Below are positions 1-8,056 of a stretch of 51,142 nucleotides of DNA, in pieces. The notes below the pieces were generated by a model. The model was not told where the DNA came from. It did not search any database and saw only the letters and a program-made list of their open reading frames with translations. This DNA comes from Paracoccus gahaiensis (GTDB lineage Bacteria; Pseudomonadota; Alphaproteobacteria; Rhodobacterales; Rhodobacteraceae). The first letter of the stretch is position 1; each line of letters starts with the position of its first letter. Position numbers and translations under genes: made by a program. Location of the stretch: positions 1 to 51,142 of the forward strand of contig NZ_SUNI01000023.1 of the NCBI RefSeq assembly GCF_005048225.1, read 5' to 3'.

Positions 1-1
1 C

Positions 2-97
2 TACGGCACTACCGAGGTCGAGGTGCTCGCCTTCACTCCGTTCGGTGTCGAAAACCTGCTCGAGATGATCGCCATGGAACGCGACCATCAGATCTGA
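2..97 (+). CDS. C-terminal end of an unidentified protein (cut by window edge)
   Basis: An open frame runs in from the left edge and ends at TGA 95-97, giving the last 31 residues of a protein (ending MERDHQI). The codon pattern looks coding, with a hydrophobic stretch followed by a charged tail. I do not recognise the family. The rest of the gene lies outside the window. Confidence 0.5.
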   Translation, partial: YGTTEVEVLAFTPFGVENLLEMIAMERDHQI

Positions 98-518
98 CGT
101 CACAGCGGCCTTCACCGGATGGATACTGGACAACTTCGGATACGTCCGAAAAACGTCCGTTTGATGGGCAGCTCCTTTGACAGGACTGTAGGATGTCATC
201 GTCGATGCCGGGTGCGGCATCAGCGGCAGCAAGGCAGGCTATGCTTGCAGCGGTCATCGGGTTCCGGTGTGACAGTCGCGACTGGCTGCCGGTCATCGTT
301 CTTACGACGGCTCAAGACCCAGTCATTGCTGGCGCAGACAGGCTTTGGATCGTTGACAGCATTCAGGCTGATTCTGGTGAGCATATTGGCCGTCCCTAGC
401 ACGATCCTGTCGGCTGGAAGCCGGCAGATCGGGCGCAGAACTCGGCAACATCGACGCCCTTGACCTTTCGATCTGATCCAGCGTTGGTTGATCTATCTTT
501 TCAGGGGGTGCACGTCAC
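98..518. other. Intergenic stretch with no supported gene
   Basis: 421 nt between the partial gene and the Na/Pi transporter. A short perfect inverted repeat (TTCGGA, 4-nt loop, TCCGAA; 135-150) lies 38 nt past the upstream stop and could be a weak hairpin, but no T-run follows. Short open frames here, such as 193-399, have no recognisable motif and no good ribosome site, so I do not call them. Confidence 0.4.
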
Positions 519-2153
519 ATGGCCTCAATCCTCGTACTTATGCAAATCGGTGGCGCGGTCGCTTTGCTGCTGTTCGGGCTTGGGCTGGTACGGGAAGGGA
601 TCACAACGGCGTTCGGATTGCGATTGAAAGCGGCGTTGGGACTGGGGACGCGCACCGGGCCGCGCGCTTTTATCTCAGGGTTGGTGGCAACCTTGGGGCT
701 TCAATCCTCGACCGCGACCGCAATGTTGACGGCGTCCTTTGTCGATCGAAAGCTTATCGGCGGTCGAATGGCGCAGATCGTGCTTCTTGGCGCTAATGTC
801 GGAACCGCGTTAACCGCGCTGATCGTCTCGTCCGGTCTGTCGGCGCTTGCTCCCGCGCTGATCCTTGCCGGGGTGGTGACCGCCCGCAGAAAGCGGCCCG
901 CCTTGATCGGGACCGGTCGGGCCCTGATCGGCCTGGGGCTGTTGCTTGTGTCGCTGGCGCTGCTGAACCAAGGCACAGCACCGTTGCGCGAGGCCCCCAG
1001 CATGGTAGCCTTCCTTGCGATGCTGGATGCCGCATGGCCGGTGGCGCTGATCTTCGGGGCAGCGATCGCGGCGCTTTGCTCGTCCTCGCTGGCGGCGGTG
1101 CTGCTGGTCTTGTCGTTGGATGTGACGGCGGGACTGGCGGTCGTTCTGGTCCTTGGGGCCAATATCGGCGGGGCGATCGCGCCCGTCCTTATGACGGCGG
1201 GGGCGAGTGCGCAGGCGCGGCGCCTGACGGTCGGGAACCTGCTGGTCCGTTCGGTCGGATGCCTCGCAGTCCTGCCCTTCGCGCAAGCGGCGGCGAGCGC
1301 GATCATCGACCTTACCCCCACCGTCGCGGGTCTGGCCGTCGTGGCGCATCTGGTCTTCAACATCGCCCTTGCCGCGCTGATCTGGCCCTTCACTGGCGTT
1401 CTGGCCCGCATGCTGCGCCGCGGCCTGCCCGACGATCCCCCGACCGAGGATCAGACGCCGCGATGGCTGGACGAGTCCAGCCTGGATCAGGCGCCGCTAG
1501 CCTTGGCCGGAGCCAGCCGACAAGCGCTGTCCATCGGTGATGATATTGCCCGAATGCTGGACCAGACGATGCTGGCTTTTCGGAAAAGCGATCCAGTGCC
1601 CCTTGCCGAGGTGTCGAAACTCGAGGATCGGGTTGATCTGCGACAGCAGCAGGTCAAGACCTATCTGTCCCGGCTTGGCCGCGATGCAGAGGAAGAGGAC
1701 CGCCGACGCTCGATCACCATCCTCGATTACGTCATTAATCTGGAACATGTCGGCGACATCATCGAGAAGGGCTTGGCCGCCGGGGTCCGCAAGAAGATCG
1801 GGCTTGGCCTGCGGTTTTCAGATGCGGGCTATCATGAACTGGAAACGATGTTCCTGATGACCCGCGAGACGTTGCTGATCGCCCAGACCATCTTCATGAC
1901 ACGCGACAGCGAACTGGCCCGGCAGATGATGGAGCAGAAGGTTCAGATCCGGAACTCGGAACGGCAATCCGCGCAACGCCACCTGATCCGCCTGCGCGAC
2001 GGCAACAGCCAGAGCCTGGAAACATCGTCCCTTCACCTAGACATCCTGCGCGACCTAAAACGGATCAACGCTCATTTCATCGCCGTGGCCCACCCCATCC
2101 TCGACGAGGAGGGCCTGCTGGCCGAAAGCCGGTTGAGGGGACGGTCAGGGTGA
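519..2153 (+). CDS. Na+/phosphate cotransporter family protein (NptA/YjbB type) with C-terminal PhoU-like domain
   Basis: A 544-residue inner-membrane protein likely to move inorganic phosphate with sodium; members of this family in bacteria can also export phosphate. About residues 1-310 are hydrophobic helices holding the family's two inverted repeats: the first carries QSSTATAML, and the second the related CSSSLAAVL, with Cys where Gln is usual. Glycine-rich GANVGT and GANIGG follow each repeat. About residues 330-535 are helical and charged, resembling a PhoU-like domain (DLRQQQVKTYLSRL; LEHVGDIIEKGL). The start was chosen just after GGGGGTG-like purines upstream. It stands alone, with no phosphate genes nearby. 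The Q-to-C change in repeat two may alter the transport site; otherwise the call is firm. Confidence 0.85.
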   Translation: MASILVLMQIGGAVALLLFGLGLVREGITTAFGLRLKAALGLGTRTGPRAFISGLVATLGLQSSTATAMLTASFVDRKLIGGRMAQIVLLGANVGTALTALIVSSGLSALAPALILAGVVTARRKRPALIGTGRALIGLGLLLVSLALLNQGTAPLREAPSMVAFLAMLDAAWPVALIFGAAIAALCSSSLAAVLLVLSLDVTAGLAVVLVLGANIGGAIAPVLMTAGASAQARRLTVGNLLVRSVGCLAVLPFAQAAASAIIDLTPTVAGLAVVAHLVFNIALAALIWPFTGVLARMLRRGLPDDPPTEDQTPRWLDESSLDQAPLALAGASRQALSIGDDIARMLDQTMLAFRKSDPVPLAEVSKLEDRVDLRQQQVKTYLSRLGRDAEEEDRRRSITILDYVINLEHVGDIIEKGLAAGVRKKIGLGLRFSDAGYHELETMFLMTRETLLIAQTIFMTRDSELARQMMEQKVQIRNSERQSAQRHLIRLRDGNSQSLETSSLHLDILRDLKRINAHFIAVAHPILDEEGLLAESRLRGRSG

Positions 2154-2555
2154 CCTCTCATGTTTGGATACCGTTGCGTTTCGACACCCTGGTACAGCCG
2201 ACAAGCACCGCAGTTCTCGCAAGAAAAGACAATTCATGCCCTGCAACGTGCCATAAATTTCCACAATGGGTTTTCTGGCACCGCCAATGGCTTCCAACGC
2301 TGCCTAACTGAATCGAATAAAAACCGCTCGTTTTTCTTTCAGCATCTCAACTGCTGTAACTGAACATGGCAAGCTGATTGGCATAAGAAGCGGACGTTTG
2401 CGGTCTCTAGAAGTTCGACGTGAAGATCCCTTTGCGGTCAATCGCTGCGCTTGGCATCCTCCAAGAGCGTCGATAACTGTGGCGATGGCAAAAATCTGAC
2501 TACCACCAAGTATAATGGTCGCTGTAGCCGGCAACGGTTCAACCACCCCCTTTTT
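2154..2555. other. Intergenic stretch with no supported gene
   Basis: 402 nt between two convergent genes. It is locally AT-richer than its neighbours and holds a run of seven T at about 2548-2554, but I see no stable stem before it on either strand. I see no gene, RNA or repeat that I can support. Confidence 0.4.
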
Positions 2556-3737
2556 TTATGTCACGCTCGCTGGCTCAGGATGGTTTCCCGCACCCGCATC
2601 CTTGCGAGCGCTGTGCGGTGCAGGGATTGCGGCACAGGCCATTACGACAGCCGCGCCGGTCAGGGCTGCCGCGGTTCCCGTAGCCTCAAGCAGTCCACCA
2701 AAAAGTGGCGCTCCAATCATCTGGCCGACCGCGATCATCAGGAACGGTAGGCCTATCCCAAGATCGGAACGCGCTGGAAACAGGGTGATGCCCCAAAGCA
2801 GCAAGGCCCCACATGAGACGATATAGCCTGCACCGAATAGTCCCATTGCCGCAAAGGCCAGAACTGACATCCACGATCCGGCCGCCAGGCTTACGAGTCC
2901 GAGACCCATCAGGACCAGAGACATCCGGTTGACGACGGCAATGCCGAACCTGTCCGTGGCAGTGCCCGTCATTACGCTGACAAGCCCCGTCGTGCCAAGC
3001 GCCAGCCACGCCAGAGCGATCTGTTGATCGGAAAAATGCAGCTGTTCGCGCAGGATGTCGGCCCCGAAGGTCCAGATCGCAGTGCTGGCCGCGCCCATCA
3101 TGGCTGCGGCAACACAGAGCGAGAAGAGTCCACGCGGCCTCATGTCGAAAGCGCCCGGCGAGGGCTTTGTAGTTTCCTCGCCCGGTATCGCCTGCCAGAG
3201 CCAAAGGGTGACAGCAGCTGCGATCACCGCAAAGCCCAGGTACAGTTCGCGCCAAGCGGCCGCGAAGGCCAATGCGGCAACACCCGAAAGCATGATCCCG
3301 GCAGCAGTCCCGGCATTGATCACGCCATTCGCCCGAGGTCGGCCAGCCTGCGGTATATGCCGTCCCACCGCAGCTGCCAGCGGAGGTGAGGCAAGGCCTG
3401 TGCTGATCCCAGCCAAACCCATGGCGACGCCGAGCGTGGTGGCCGATCCTGCCATGCCCATAAGGCCAAGCCCTGCGGTCGCGCAAAGCCCTGCCGCCAC
3501 GGCCACCACGCGGGCGCCCCATCTCGGCACCCCCATGAATGCTGCGACGACGCCCCCGCAATAGGCGCCGAAAGCAGCGCTGCCGATCCAGCCGGCCGCC
3601 ACCGTCCCCAGTCCAAGTTCGATCCGGATCTGAGGAAGGAGCAGGCCATACGCGAAACGCGCAAGCCCATAGGCCAGGGCGGTCAGTGCAAAGCCGACCG
3701 CCACCAGATTGGCCGTGCGCGGACCCACTCGCGTCAT
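2556..3737 (-). CDS. MFS transporter, YbfB/YjiJ-like
   Basis: A 393-residue major facilitator with about 12 hydrophobic helices. The N-terminal LARFAYGLLLP signature and the short, glycine-rich cytoplasmic loops resemble the YbfB/YjiJ branch of the superfamily, whose substrates are mostly unknown. I place the start at ATG 3737 rather than the ATG at 3752, because 3737 forms an ATGA overlap with the stop of the upstream TetR gene, a strong sign of translational coupling. Co-transcription with a TetR repressor suggests a substrate- or drug-inducible exporter; the actual substrate cannot be read from sequence. Confidence 0.8.
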   Translation of the reverse strand: MTRVGPRTANLVAVGFALTALAYGLARFAYGLLLPQIRIELGLGTVAAGWIGSAAFGAYCGGVVAAFMGVPRWGARVVAVAAGLCATAGLGLMGMAGSATTLGVAMGLAGISTGLASPPLAAAVGRHIPQAGRPRANGVINAGTAAGIMLSGVAALAFAAAWRELYLGFAVIAAAVTLWLWQAIPGEETTKPSPGAFDMRPRGLFSLCVAAAMMGAASTAIWTFGADILREQLHFSDQQIALAWLALGTTGLVSVMTGTATDRFGIAVVNRMSLVLMGLGLVSLAAGSWMSVLAFAAMGLFGAGYIVSCGALLLWGITLFPARSDLGIGLPFLMIAVGQMIGAPLFGGLLEATGTAAALTGAAVVMACAAIPAPHSARKDAGAGNHPEPASVT

Positions 3738-4279
3738 TCCGAGCAGGCCCACGCCAGAAGTGCCTCTGAAGCGTCTTTGGCAGGGCCGACCACCTGAGGG
3801 CCCATGACACTTGCTGCGGCGGTAGCCCCCTCGAAAAGCAGCCAGACCTGGAGTGTCAAAGTGTCGTCCTTTCGACCAAGCGCTTGCTCAATCCGTCGGG
3901 CGAACTCGACAAGAAACTCGTTCTTCTGACGGCGCACGCAAGCCACGATTTCTACGTTGCTGCCTGCATACTCGCCGTGGGCACGAAGCAACATACAGCC
4001 GCTTGCCCCGAACTCTTCCAGCCACACAGAGAGCGCATCAAACAGCCCTCCAACGCCACCGTTCGGCGCTGCCGCCAGCCGGTCCATGAAGGCTTGGTGG
4101 CGCTGCTCAAGGACAGCCAGAACCAGCCCGTCGCGTGACCCGAAATGCTTGTAGAGTGTGCGTGTTGAAGCACCTGACGGGGCAAGTACCGCATCAACGC
4201 CGATACCTCGGAACCCATGCGTCTCGAAGGTTCGCATCGCTCCGGTAATGATCTCATTTTGCTTGTTCATGCACCGCAT
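3734..4279 (-). CDS. TetR/AcrR family transcriptional repressor
   Basis: About 180 residues. The N-terminal helix-turn-helix (residues about 5-50) has the typical TetR pattern, including TFETHGFRGIGVDAV and STRTLYKHFGSRDGLV. The C-terminal half is a helical ligand-binding domain that I cannot assign to an effector. A second in-frame ATG at 4270 is an equally possible start; neither has a clear Shine-Dalgarno sequence. The gene overlaps the MFS gene by ATGA and is preceded by a palindrome, so it probably represses itself and the transporter. Confidence 0.85.
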   Translation of the reverse strand: MRCMNKQNEIITGAMRTFETHGFRGIGVDAVLAPSGASTRTLYKHFGSRDGLVLAVLEQRHQAFMDRLAAAPNGGVGGLFDALSVWLEEFGASGCMLLRAHGEYAGSNVEIVACVRRQKNEFLVEFARRIEQALGRKDDTLTLQVWLLFEGATAAASVMGPQVVGPAKDASEALLAWACSE

Positions 4280-4298
4280 GTAAAGCGTTCGTTTTACA
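4279..4298. promoter_or_regulatory. Candidate TetR operator
   Basis: A 20-nt interrupted palindrome with perfect outer arms TGTAAA and TTTACA and symmetric inner CG pairs. It overlaps the first start codon of the TetR gene, where an autorepressor would bind. Identification rests only on symmetry and position. Confidence 0.45.
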
Positions 4299-4534
4299 AA
4301 TACAAGCCCGTGTTCTCTGGTGATGATTGCTTCCTTGATGCTTGGGCTGCTTCACACAAACCATGTTCTACTATTAGCTCGAAGCGCAGCACCTCATGAG
4401 GACCGGGACAGGAAGTGGAGGCCGTGCCCCGGAAACTGATCAACCTTGCTAACGCCCTATGGGCACCTCGAAAAATTGCTTGGTCCGTGTTGCTGCGGAA
4501 TGAATGAGGGTGATCGGCGGCTTGGAGTTTGACG

Positions 4535-5082
4535 ATGGCTCAGTTACAGAAGGATGTTGATGCACGTTGGAGCGAGGAGGATCAGAAAACAGTCCGGGGA
4601 CTGTTTTCCCGACGAGCAAGCATGGCAAGAGCCACTACGGCTACAAAAACCATGTGAACATGGACAGCAAGCACAAGCTGGTGCGGCGTTACCATATCAG
4701 TGATGCTGCCCTGCACGACAGCCAGGCCGTGGATTACCTGCTGATGCGGGGCAATACCGGGGCAGGGGTCTGGGCTGATCCCGCCTATTTGTCCGAGGAG
4801 ATGGAAACCAGGCTGCGCGCCTTGAAGCTGAAAAGCCACATCCACCGTAAGGGCAACCGCAGCAAGCCGCTGACCGAACAGGCCAAGGGCAGTAACCGGA
4901 CCAAATCCTCGGTGCGCGCGCGGGTCGCGCATATCTTCGGTGCGCAGACCAACGACATGGGCGGCACGCTGGTGCGCACGATCGGTATAGTTTGAGCGAA
5001 GGCCAAGATCGGGATCAAGAACCTGGCTTACAACATGCGCCGCCTCAGCCAGCTACGCCGCCTGAACCCGTGCCCGGCCTGA
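4535..5082 (+). pseudogene. IS5-family transposase fragment (frameshifted, with premature stop)
   Basis: The surviving C-terminal DDE domain reads KHGKSHYGYKNH, then RRYHISDAALHDSQAVDYL, GVWADPAYLSEE and GSNRTKSSVRARVAHIFGAQ, all typical of IS5-family transposases. Three defects show decay. The N-terminal half is absent. A 44-nt insertion after codons for QKDVDARW shifts the frame. An in-frame TGA at 4993-4995 follows LVRTIGIV, although coding similarity continues (AKARIGIKNLAYNMRRL) to the natural stop at 5080-5082. Confidence 0.85.
4571..4614. repeat. Palindromic insertion inside the IS5 transposase remnant
   Basis: A 44-nt block interrupts the conserved transposase sequence between DARW and the SKHGKSH segment and is flanked by AGC on both sides. 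Its core is a perfect inverted repeat at 4585-4608: GAAAACAGTCC, 2-nt loop, GGACTGTTTTC. The block length is not a multiple of three and accounts for the frameshift. It may be a small hairpin-type repeat, but I cannot count copies elsewhere. Confidence 0.5.
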
Positions 5083-5416
5083 CCCCGGGGCACGGCAATC
5101 AGGCCAGGAGGCACGAAACGCTGCGCGTGACAGGCCCAGCACCGGAAACCCCATAGCGCGCAAGGACGCCGGCTGGCGGTGTCATCCTCGTCTCAAGCAG
5201 CCCACCCCGCTAACCAAGGCTGGAAAACTCAAAAATCGAGGTGCCCCTACGTAAAAGTCGTCAGAAGTGGACGCCTTCGACCGCGTGAGGGATACAGTTG
5301 CTTAGTTATATTAAGATCCAACCTCCCACCGGGCGGAATGGGTCAAAGCATCACGGCGCCTTGCTCTATTCCGCCGCCATCTTTCCGCGGGAGGCCACTT
5401 GACCGGCGCCCGGGAA

Positions 5417-6862
5417 CTAGACGATGCGTATCCGACCCGGACGAACAGGGGCCTTCACCCCAAACCATGCCAGCAAGGCTGCAACGGCCGTTACGCCCGT
5501 ATTCCGGCGATCCGTGCCATATTTTGACGGAACGGCCTGCAGTGTGACAAAGGCGACGCGATACCGGGATTGCAGGGCCAGCGGCTGACCATTCGGGCCA
5601 AAAGCCTGTTCGATCCGGTGGCTCGAGGGATTTTCCAGTTTTACGCTAAAGTCCAGTCCGCAGAATCGTTTAACATAACCCCCACGCTGACCGAACGGGT
5701 CACAAGCAAATGTCGCCTCAAGGTTTTCTTCCATCATGGCGATGATTTCGGAGCCGCTCAGCTCGACCGTTTCGATCGGCGGGGTTGTGGGGATGATACA
5801 CCACAGATCGTGGAGGGTCACAGGGCCTGCCGGAATTGGTGCACCGTAGCGCCAGCCATTGGAAAACGCGATTTGGGTGTCCGCGGCCTGTGCGATGGCT
5901 GCTAGCAGAACGTCGTCCATGGGCGCGTCCAGACAAGTGGCGCGATGCAGGATCTGGTCGGTCTGTCCCACAATAAACCTCCGCATGCCGGCCACCGGGG
6001 CGACGGCTTGCGTGACCATCTCTGCCACATCTGCCTCTTCGGGCAGATCCAGATTAATCGGGATCAGCTGATGATCGTGCCTGATGATGCGGCCCCTTTC
6101 TACCGTCAGGTCTAGGCGACCAAGAAAGCTGGCGTGACAGCCAGACTGGATCAAAATCGTATTGTTGACGATCCATGGTCGGTCCAACCGATTATGTGTG
6201 TGCCCGGACAAGATCACGTCGAGGCCATCCACCGCCGTCGCCAGCGCGCGATCTTGCGGTAGCCCCAGATGGGATAGAACCACGATCAGATCGCAGCCCT
6301 GGGCCCGCAAGCGCGCCGCGTGGGCGCGGGTTTCCTCGATCCCATCGGTAAAGCGCAACCCCGTTGAAAACGACGGCGGCATGGTCTTGTCTAGGATCGT
6401 TGCGGCCAGGCCGATCACGCCCACTGAAAGCCCTCCGGCACGGCATACTGTTGTTGCCGGGAAAGGGAGGCCCTTGTCGATCAGCGCGTGGCAGTTTGCA
6501 GCCAAAAAGGGATAATTTAGCATCCCTGCTAGACGTGCTGTCTGCGTAGGGCCATAGGCGAAATCCCAATGCCCCGTCATCGCGGACAAGCCAAGAGCAT
6601 TCAGAATCGGCACGGCGGCCTCGCCCTCGCTGAGAGTAAGCGTTGGGGTTCCGTGGAAGGTGTCGCCATTGTCGAAGGCCAGCACCGAACCCGGTGCGGT
6701 TGTACGCGCCGCGTTCAACACACCTGCGATGCGTGCGAACCCGCCCATGATAGTCAGAGCCGGACCGTCAGGTGTCCAATGCAGTTCGGGATGCGGCTCT
6801 AGGTAGCCATGGCTGTCGTTCAGCTGAAATAGTGTCACGTCGGGCATGATCGGGCCCTGCAT
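5417..6862 (-). CDS. SoxB-like metallophosphatase/5'-nucleotidase-family protein without export signal
   Basis: 481 residues (ATG 6847 is an alternative start, 476 residues). It has the two domains of the UshA/SoxB superfamily: an N-terminal metallophosphatase domain (metal motif NDSHG near residues 15-19, GDTFHG near 66-71, LSHLG, SGHTHN) and a C-terminal nucleotidase domain. Where true 5'-nucleotidases have GNHEFDYG, this protein has GHWDFAYG, like the SoxB in this window (SHWEFTFG). That suggests a SoxB-type active site. Unlike SoxB, it lacks a Tat or Sec signal, so it should be cytoplasmic. It stands alone, with a palindrome upstream, next to the sox-linked MBL genes. It could instead be an ordinary cytoplasmic nucleotidase; the HW signature is the main argument for sulfur chemistry. 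Confidence 0.7.
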   Translation of the reverse strand: MQGPIMPDVTLFQLNDSHGYLEPHPELHWTPDGPALTIMGGFARIAGVLNAARTTAPGSVLAFDNGDTFHGTPTLTLSEGEAAVPILNALGLSAMTGHWDFAYGPTQTARLAGMLNYPFLAANCHALIDKGLPFPATTVCRAGGLSVGVIGLAATILDKTMPPSFSTGLRFTDGIEETRAHAARLRAQGCDLIVVLSHLGLPQDRALATAVDGLDVILSGHTHNRLDRPWIVNNTILIQSGCHASFLGRLDLTVERGRIIRHDHQLIPINLDLPEEADVAEMVTQAVAPVAGMRRFIVGQTDQILHRATCLDAPMDDVLLAAIAQAADTQIAFSNGWRYGAPIPAGPVTLHDLWCIIPTTPPIETVELSGSEIIAMMEENLEATFACDPFGQRGGYVKRFCGLDFSVKLENPSSHRIEQAFGPNGQPLALQSRYRVAFVTLQAVPSKYGTDRRNTGVTAVAALLAWFGVKAPVRPGRIRIV

Positions 6863-6908
6863 GGGGCCTTTGGACGCATACGGCCGGTCTACCTTAAGGC
6901 AACCTTAC

Positions 6909-6923
6909 GTAATCGAAGATTAC
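6909..6923. promoter_or_regulatory. Perfect inverted repeat upstream of the SoxB-like gene
   Basis: GTAATC, 3-nt spacer, GATTAC, lying about 47 nt before the upstream start of the SoxB-like gene. It may be an operator. No cognate regulator is apparent. Confidence 0.3.
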
Positions 6924-7087
6924 AACGAGACCGACCCCCACTCAGGGCTGAAGATGGGCTTGCTCCGCGAGTTCATTGCAGCTCAATCTTCCTGATCTTG
7001 TCCGGACCACAGTGGCACAAGTGCCGTCAGAAGGGGCTACCCAACCCATCATCAAAGCCGGTATGATCTGATCCATAACTATCAGTT

Positions 7088-8056
7088 TCATTCAAACTCT
7101 ACCTCGGAAAAGACCATACCTGCATTTTTCGCGGCCAGTTCTTCGAAGGTGTCCATGTAAGCCCATTGGGACTGATCCACATAATAGGCTTGAGACAGAT
7201 CGCCGCCGCTTTCGATATGCTCGCTGATCTTGGCACGCAGATCCTTCAGATAGTCGACTGTTCCATGACGCACTGTCGCTAAATCAGTCGGCGCGCCGTG
7301 ACCGGGAACAACGATTTCCGCACCCAACAGTTGGAGCTTGGTCTCGAAGGTTTCGATCCAGCATAAGGTGCAGGTTCCCTCGAAGATCGGCGGCATCCGT
7401 TCAGAAAATGCGATATCGCCCGCGATCAGCACCTTGCTATCAGGTAACCAGACCTGTGTGTCACCTGGTGAATGGGCGGAACCAAGGTGCAGCACCTCGA
7501 TCTTTGTGTCACCCATCTGGATATCTTTGCGGTGACTGAAGAGTTCGGTCGGCTCGACAATTCTCGTGCCGGCGGCGTTTTCGCCGGCATATTCGTTCAA
7601 GGCTTCCAGTCCACTGGGGCCGCTGACATCAATGAAATCGGCAGCCGCGTCTTTATGCGCCAAGATGGGTATGTTTTGCGTAGCCCAATAGCTATTGCCC
7701 AGCATTGAATGGCCTTGGCCATTTTCGTTTATAACCAGCTTGACAGGCTGGTCGGTAATCTTACGGATCTCGGAGTGTAGGGCCGCAGCCAGCTTCCAAG
7801 ATGCGCCGCCGTTGACCACAGCCACACCGTCCGCGGTCACGATGAAAGACAAGTTATTGTTGTGGCCCGCATTCTCGTAAGTCGGAGGCTGCGTCGCGCC
7901 AATCGCACTGTAAACACCCGGAGCAACCTCGACGGGCGCACTGTAGAGCACCGAAGCGGGATACTTGTCTGGGATATCATCGGCCTGCGCTAACGTGACA
8001 GTTCCGCCCAGTACCATCGCGGCTGCAATCACTCGTGCTTCAAGACACATCTTCAT
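7088..8056 (-). CDS. Exported MBL-fold protein with altered metal motif (SoxH-like neighbourhood)
   Basis: 322 residues beginning at ATG 8056, chosen because it overlaps the upstream stop as ATGA and is followed directly by a Sec signal peptide (to about residue 25, ending AQA). The metallo-beta-lactamase fold is visible, but the usual HxHxDH metal motif is replaced by INENGQGHSMLG at 109-120. Later ligands remain: H195 in GSAHSPGD, D214 in LIAGDIAF and H253 in PGHGAP. It could bind one metal or none, or belong to a known divergent group with a changed first motif. It is the last gene of a unit with soxV, soxW and a canonical MBL gene, so a periplasmic role in handling sulfur-bound protein thiols is plausible but unproven. 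Confidence 0.7.
   Translation of the reverse strand: MKMCLEARVIAAAMVLGGTVTLAQADDIPDKYPASVLYSAPVEVAPGVYSAIGATQPPTYENAGHNNNLSFIVTADGVAVVNGGASWKLAAALHSEIRKITDQPVKLVINENGQGHSMLGNSYWATQNIPILAHKDAAADFIDVSGPSGLEALNEYAGENAAGTRIVEPTELFSHRKDIQMGDTKIEVLHLGSAHSPGDTQVWLPDSKVLIAGDIAFSERMPPIFEGTCTLCWIETFETKLQLLGAEIVVPGHGAPTDLATVRHGTVDYLKDLRAKISEHIESGGDLSQAYYVDQSQWAYMDTFEELAAKNAGMVFSEVEFE

Larger units (their letters stand above)
4461..5246 (+). mobile_element. Internally deleted IS5-family insertion sequence
   Basis: Matching 11-nt terminal inverted repeats, GGGCACCTCGA at 4461-4471 and TCGAGGTGCCC at 5236-5246, enclose an IS5-type transposase fragment. The element is 786 nt, shorter than the roughly 1.1-1.2 kb usual for this group, and the region coding the N-terminal half of the transposase is missing. 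The flanks share CTA (left CTAT, right CTAC), a possible target duplication. The transposase is inactive, so movement would need a relative in trans. The 170 nt from its right end to the next gene hold nothing I can support. Confidence 0.75.

Noticed and set aside
193..399. Open frame of 68 codons before the Na/Pi transporter
   Set aside because: No ribosome site, no motif and overlapping frames of similar length; not distinguishable from chance.
810..1411. Long antisense open frames within the Na/Pi transporter
   Set aside because: Arginine- and alanine-rich translations typical of shadows in GC-rich genes.
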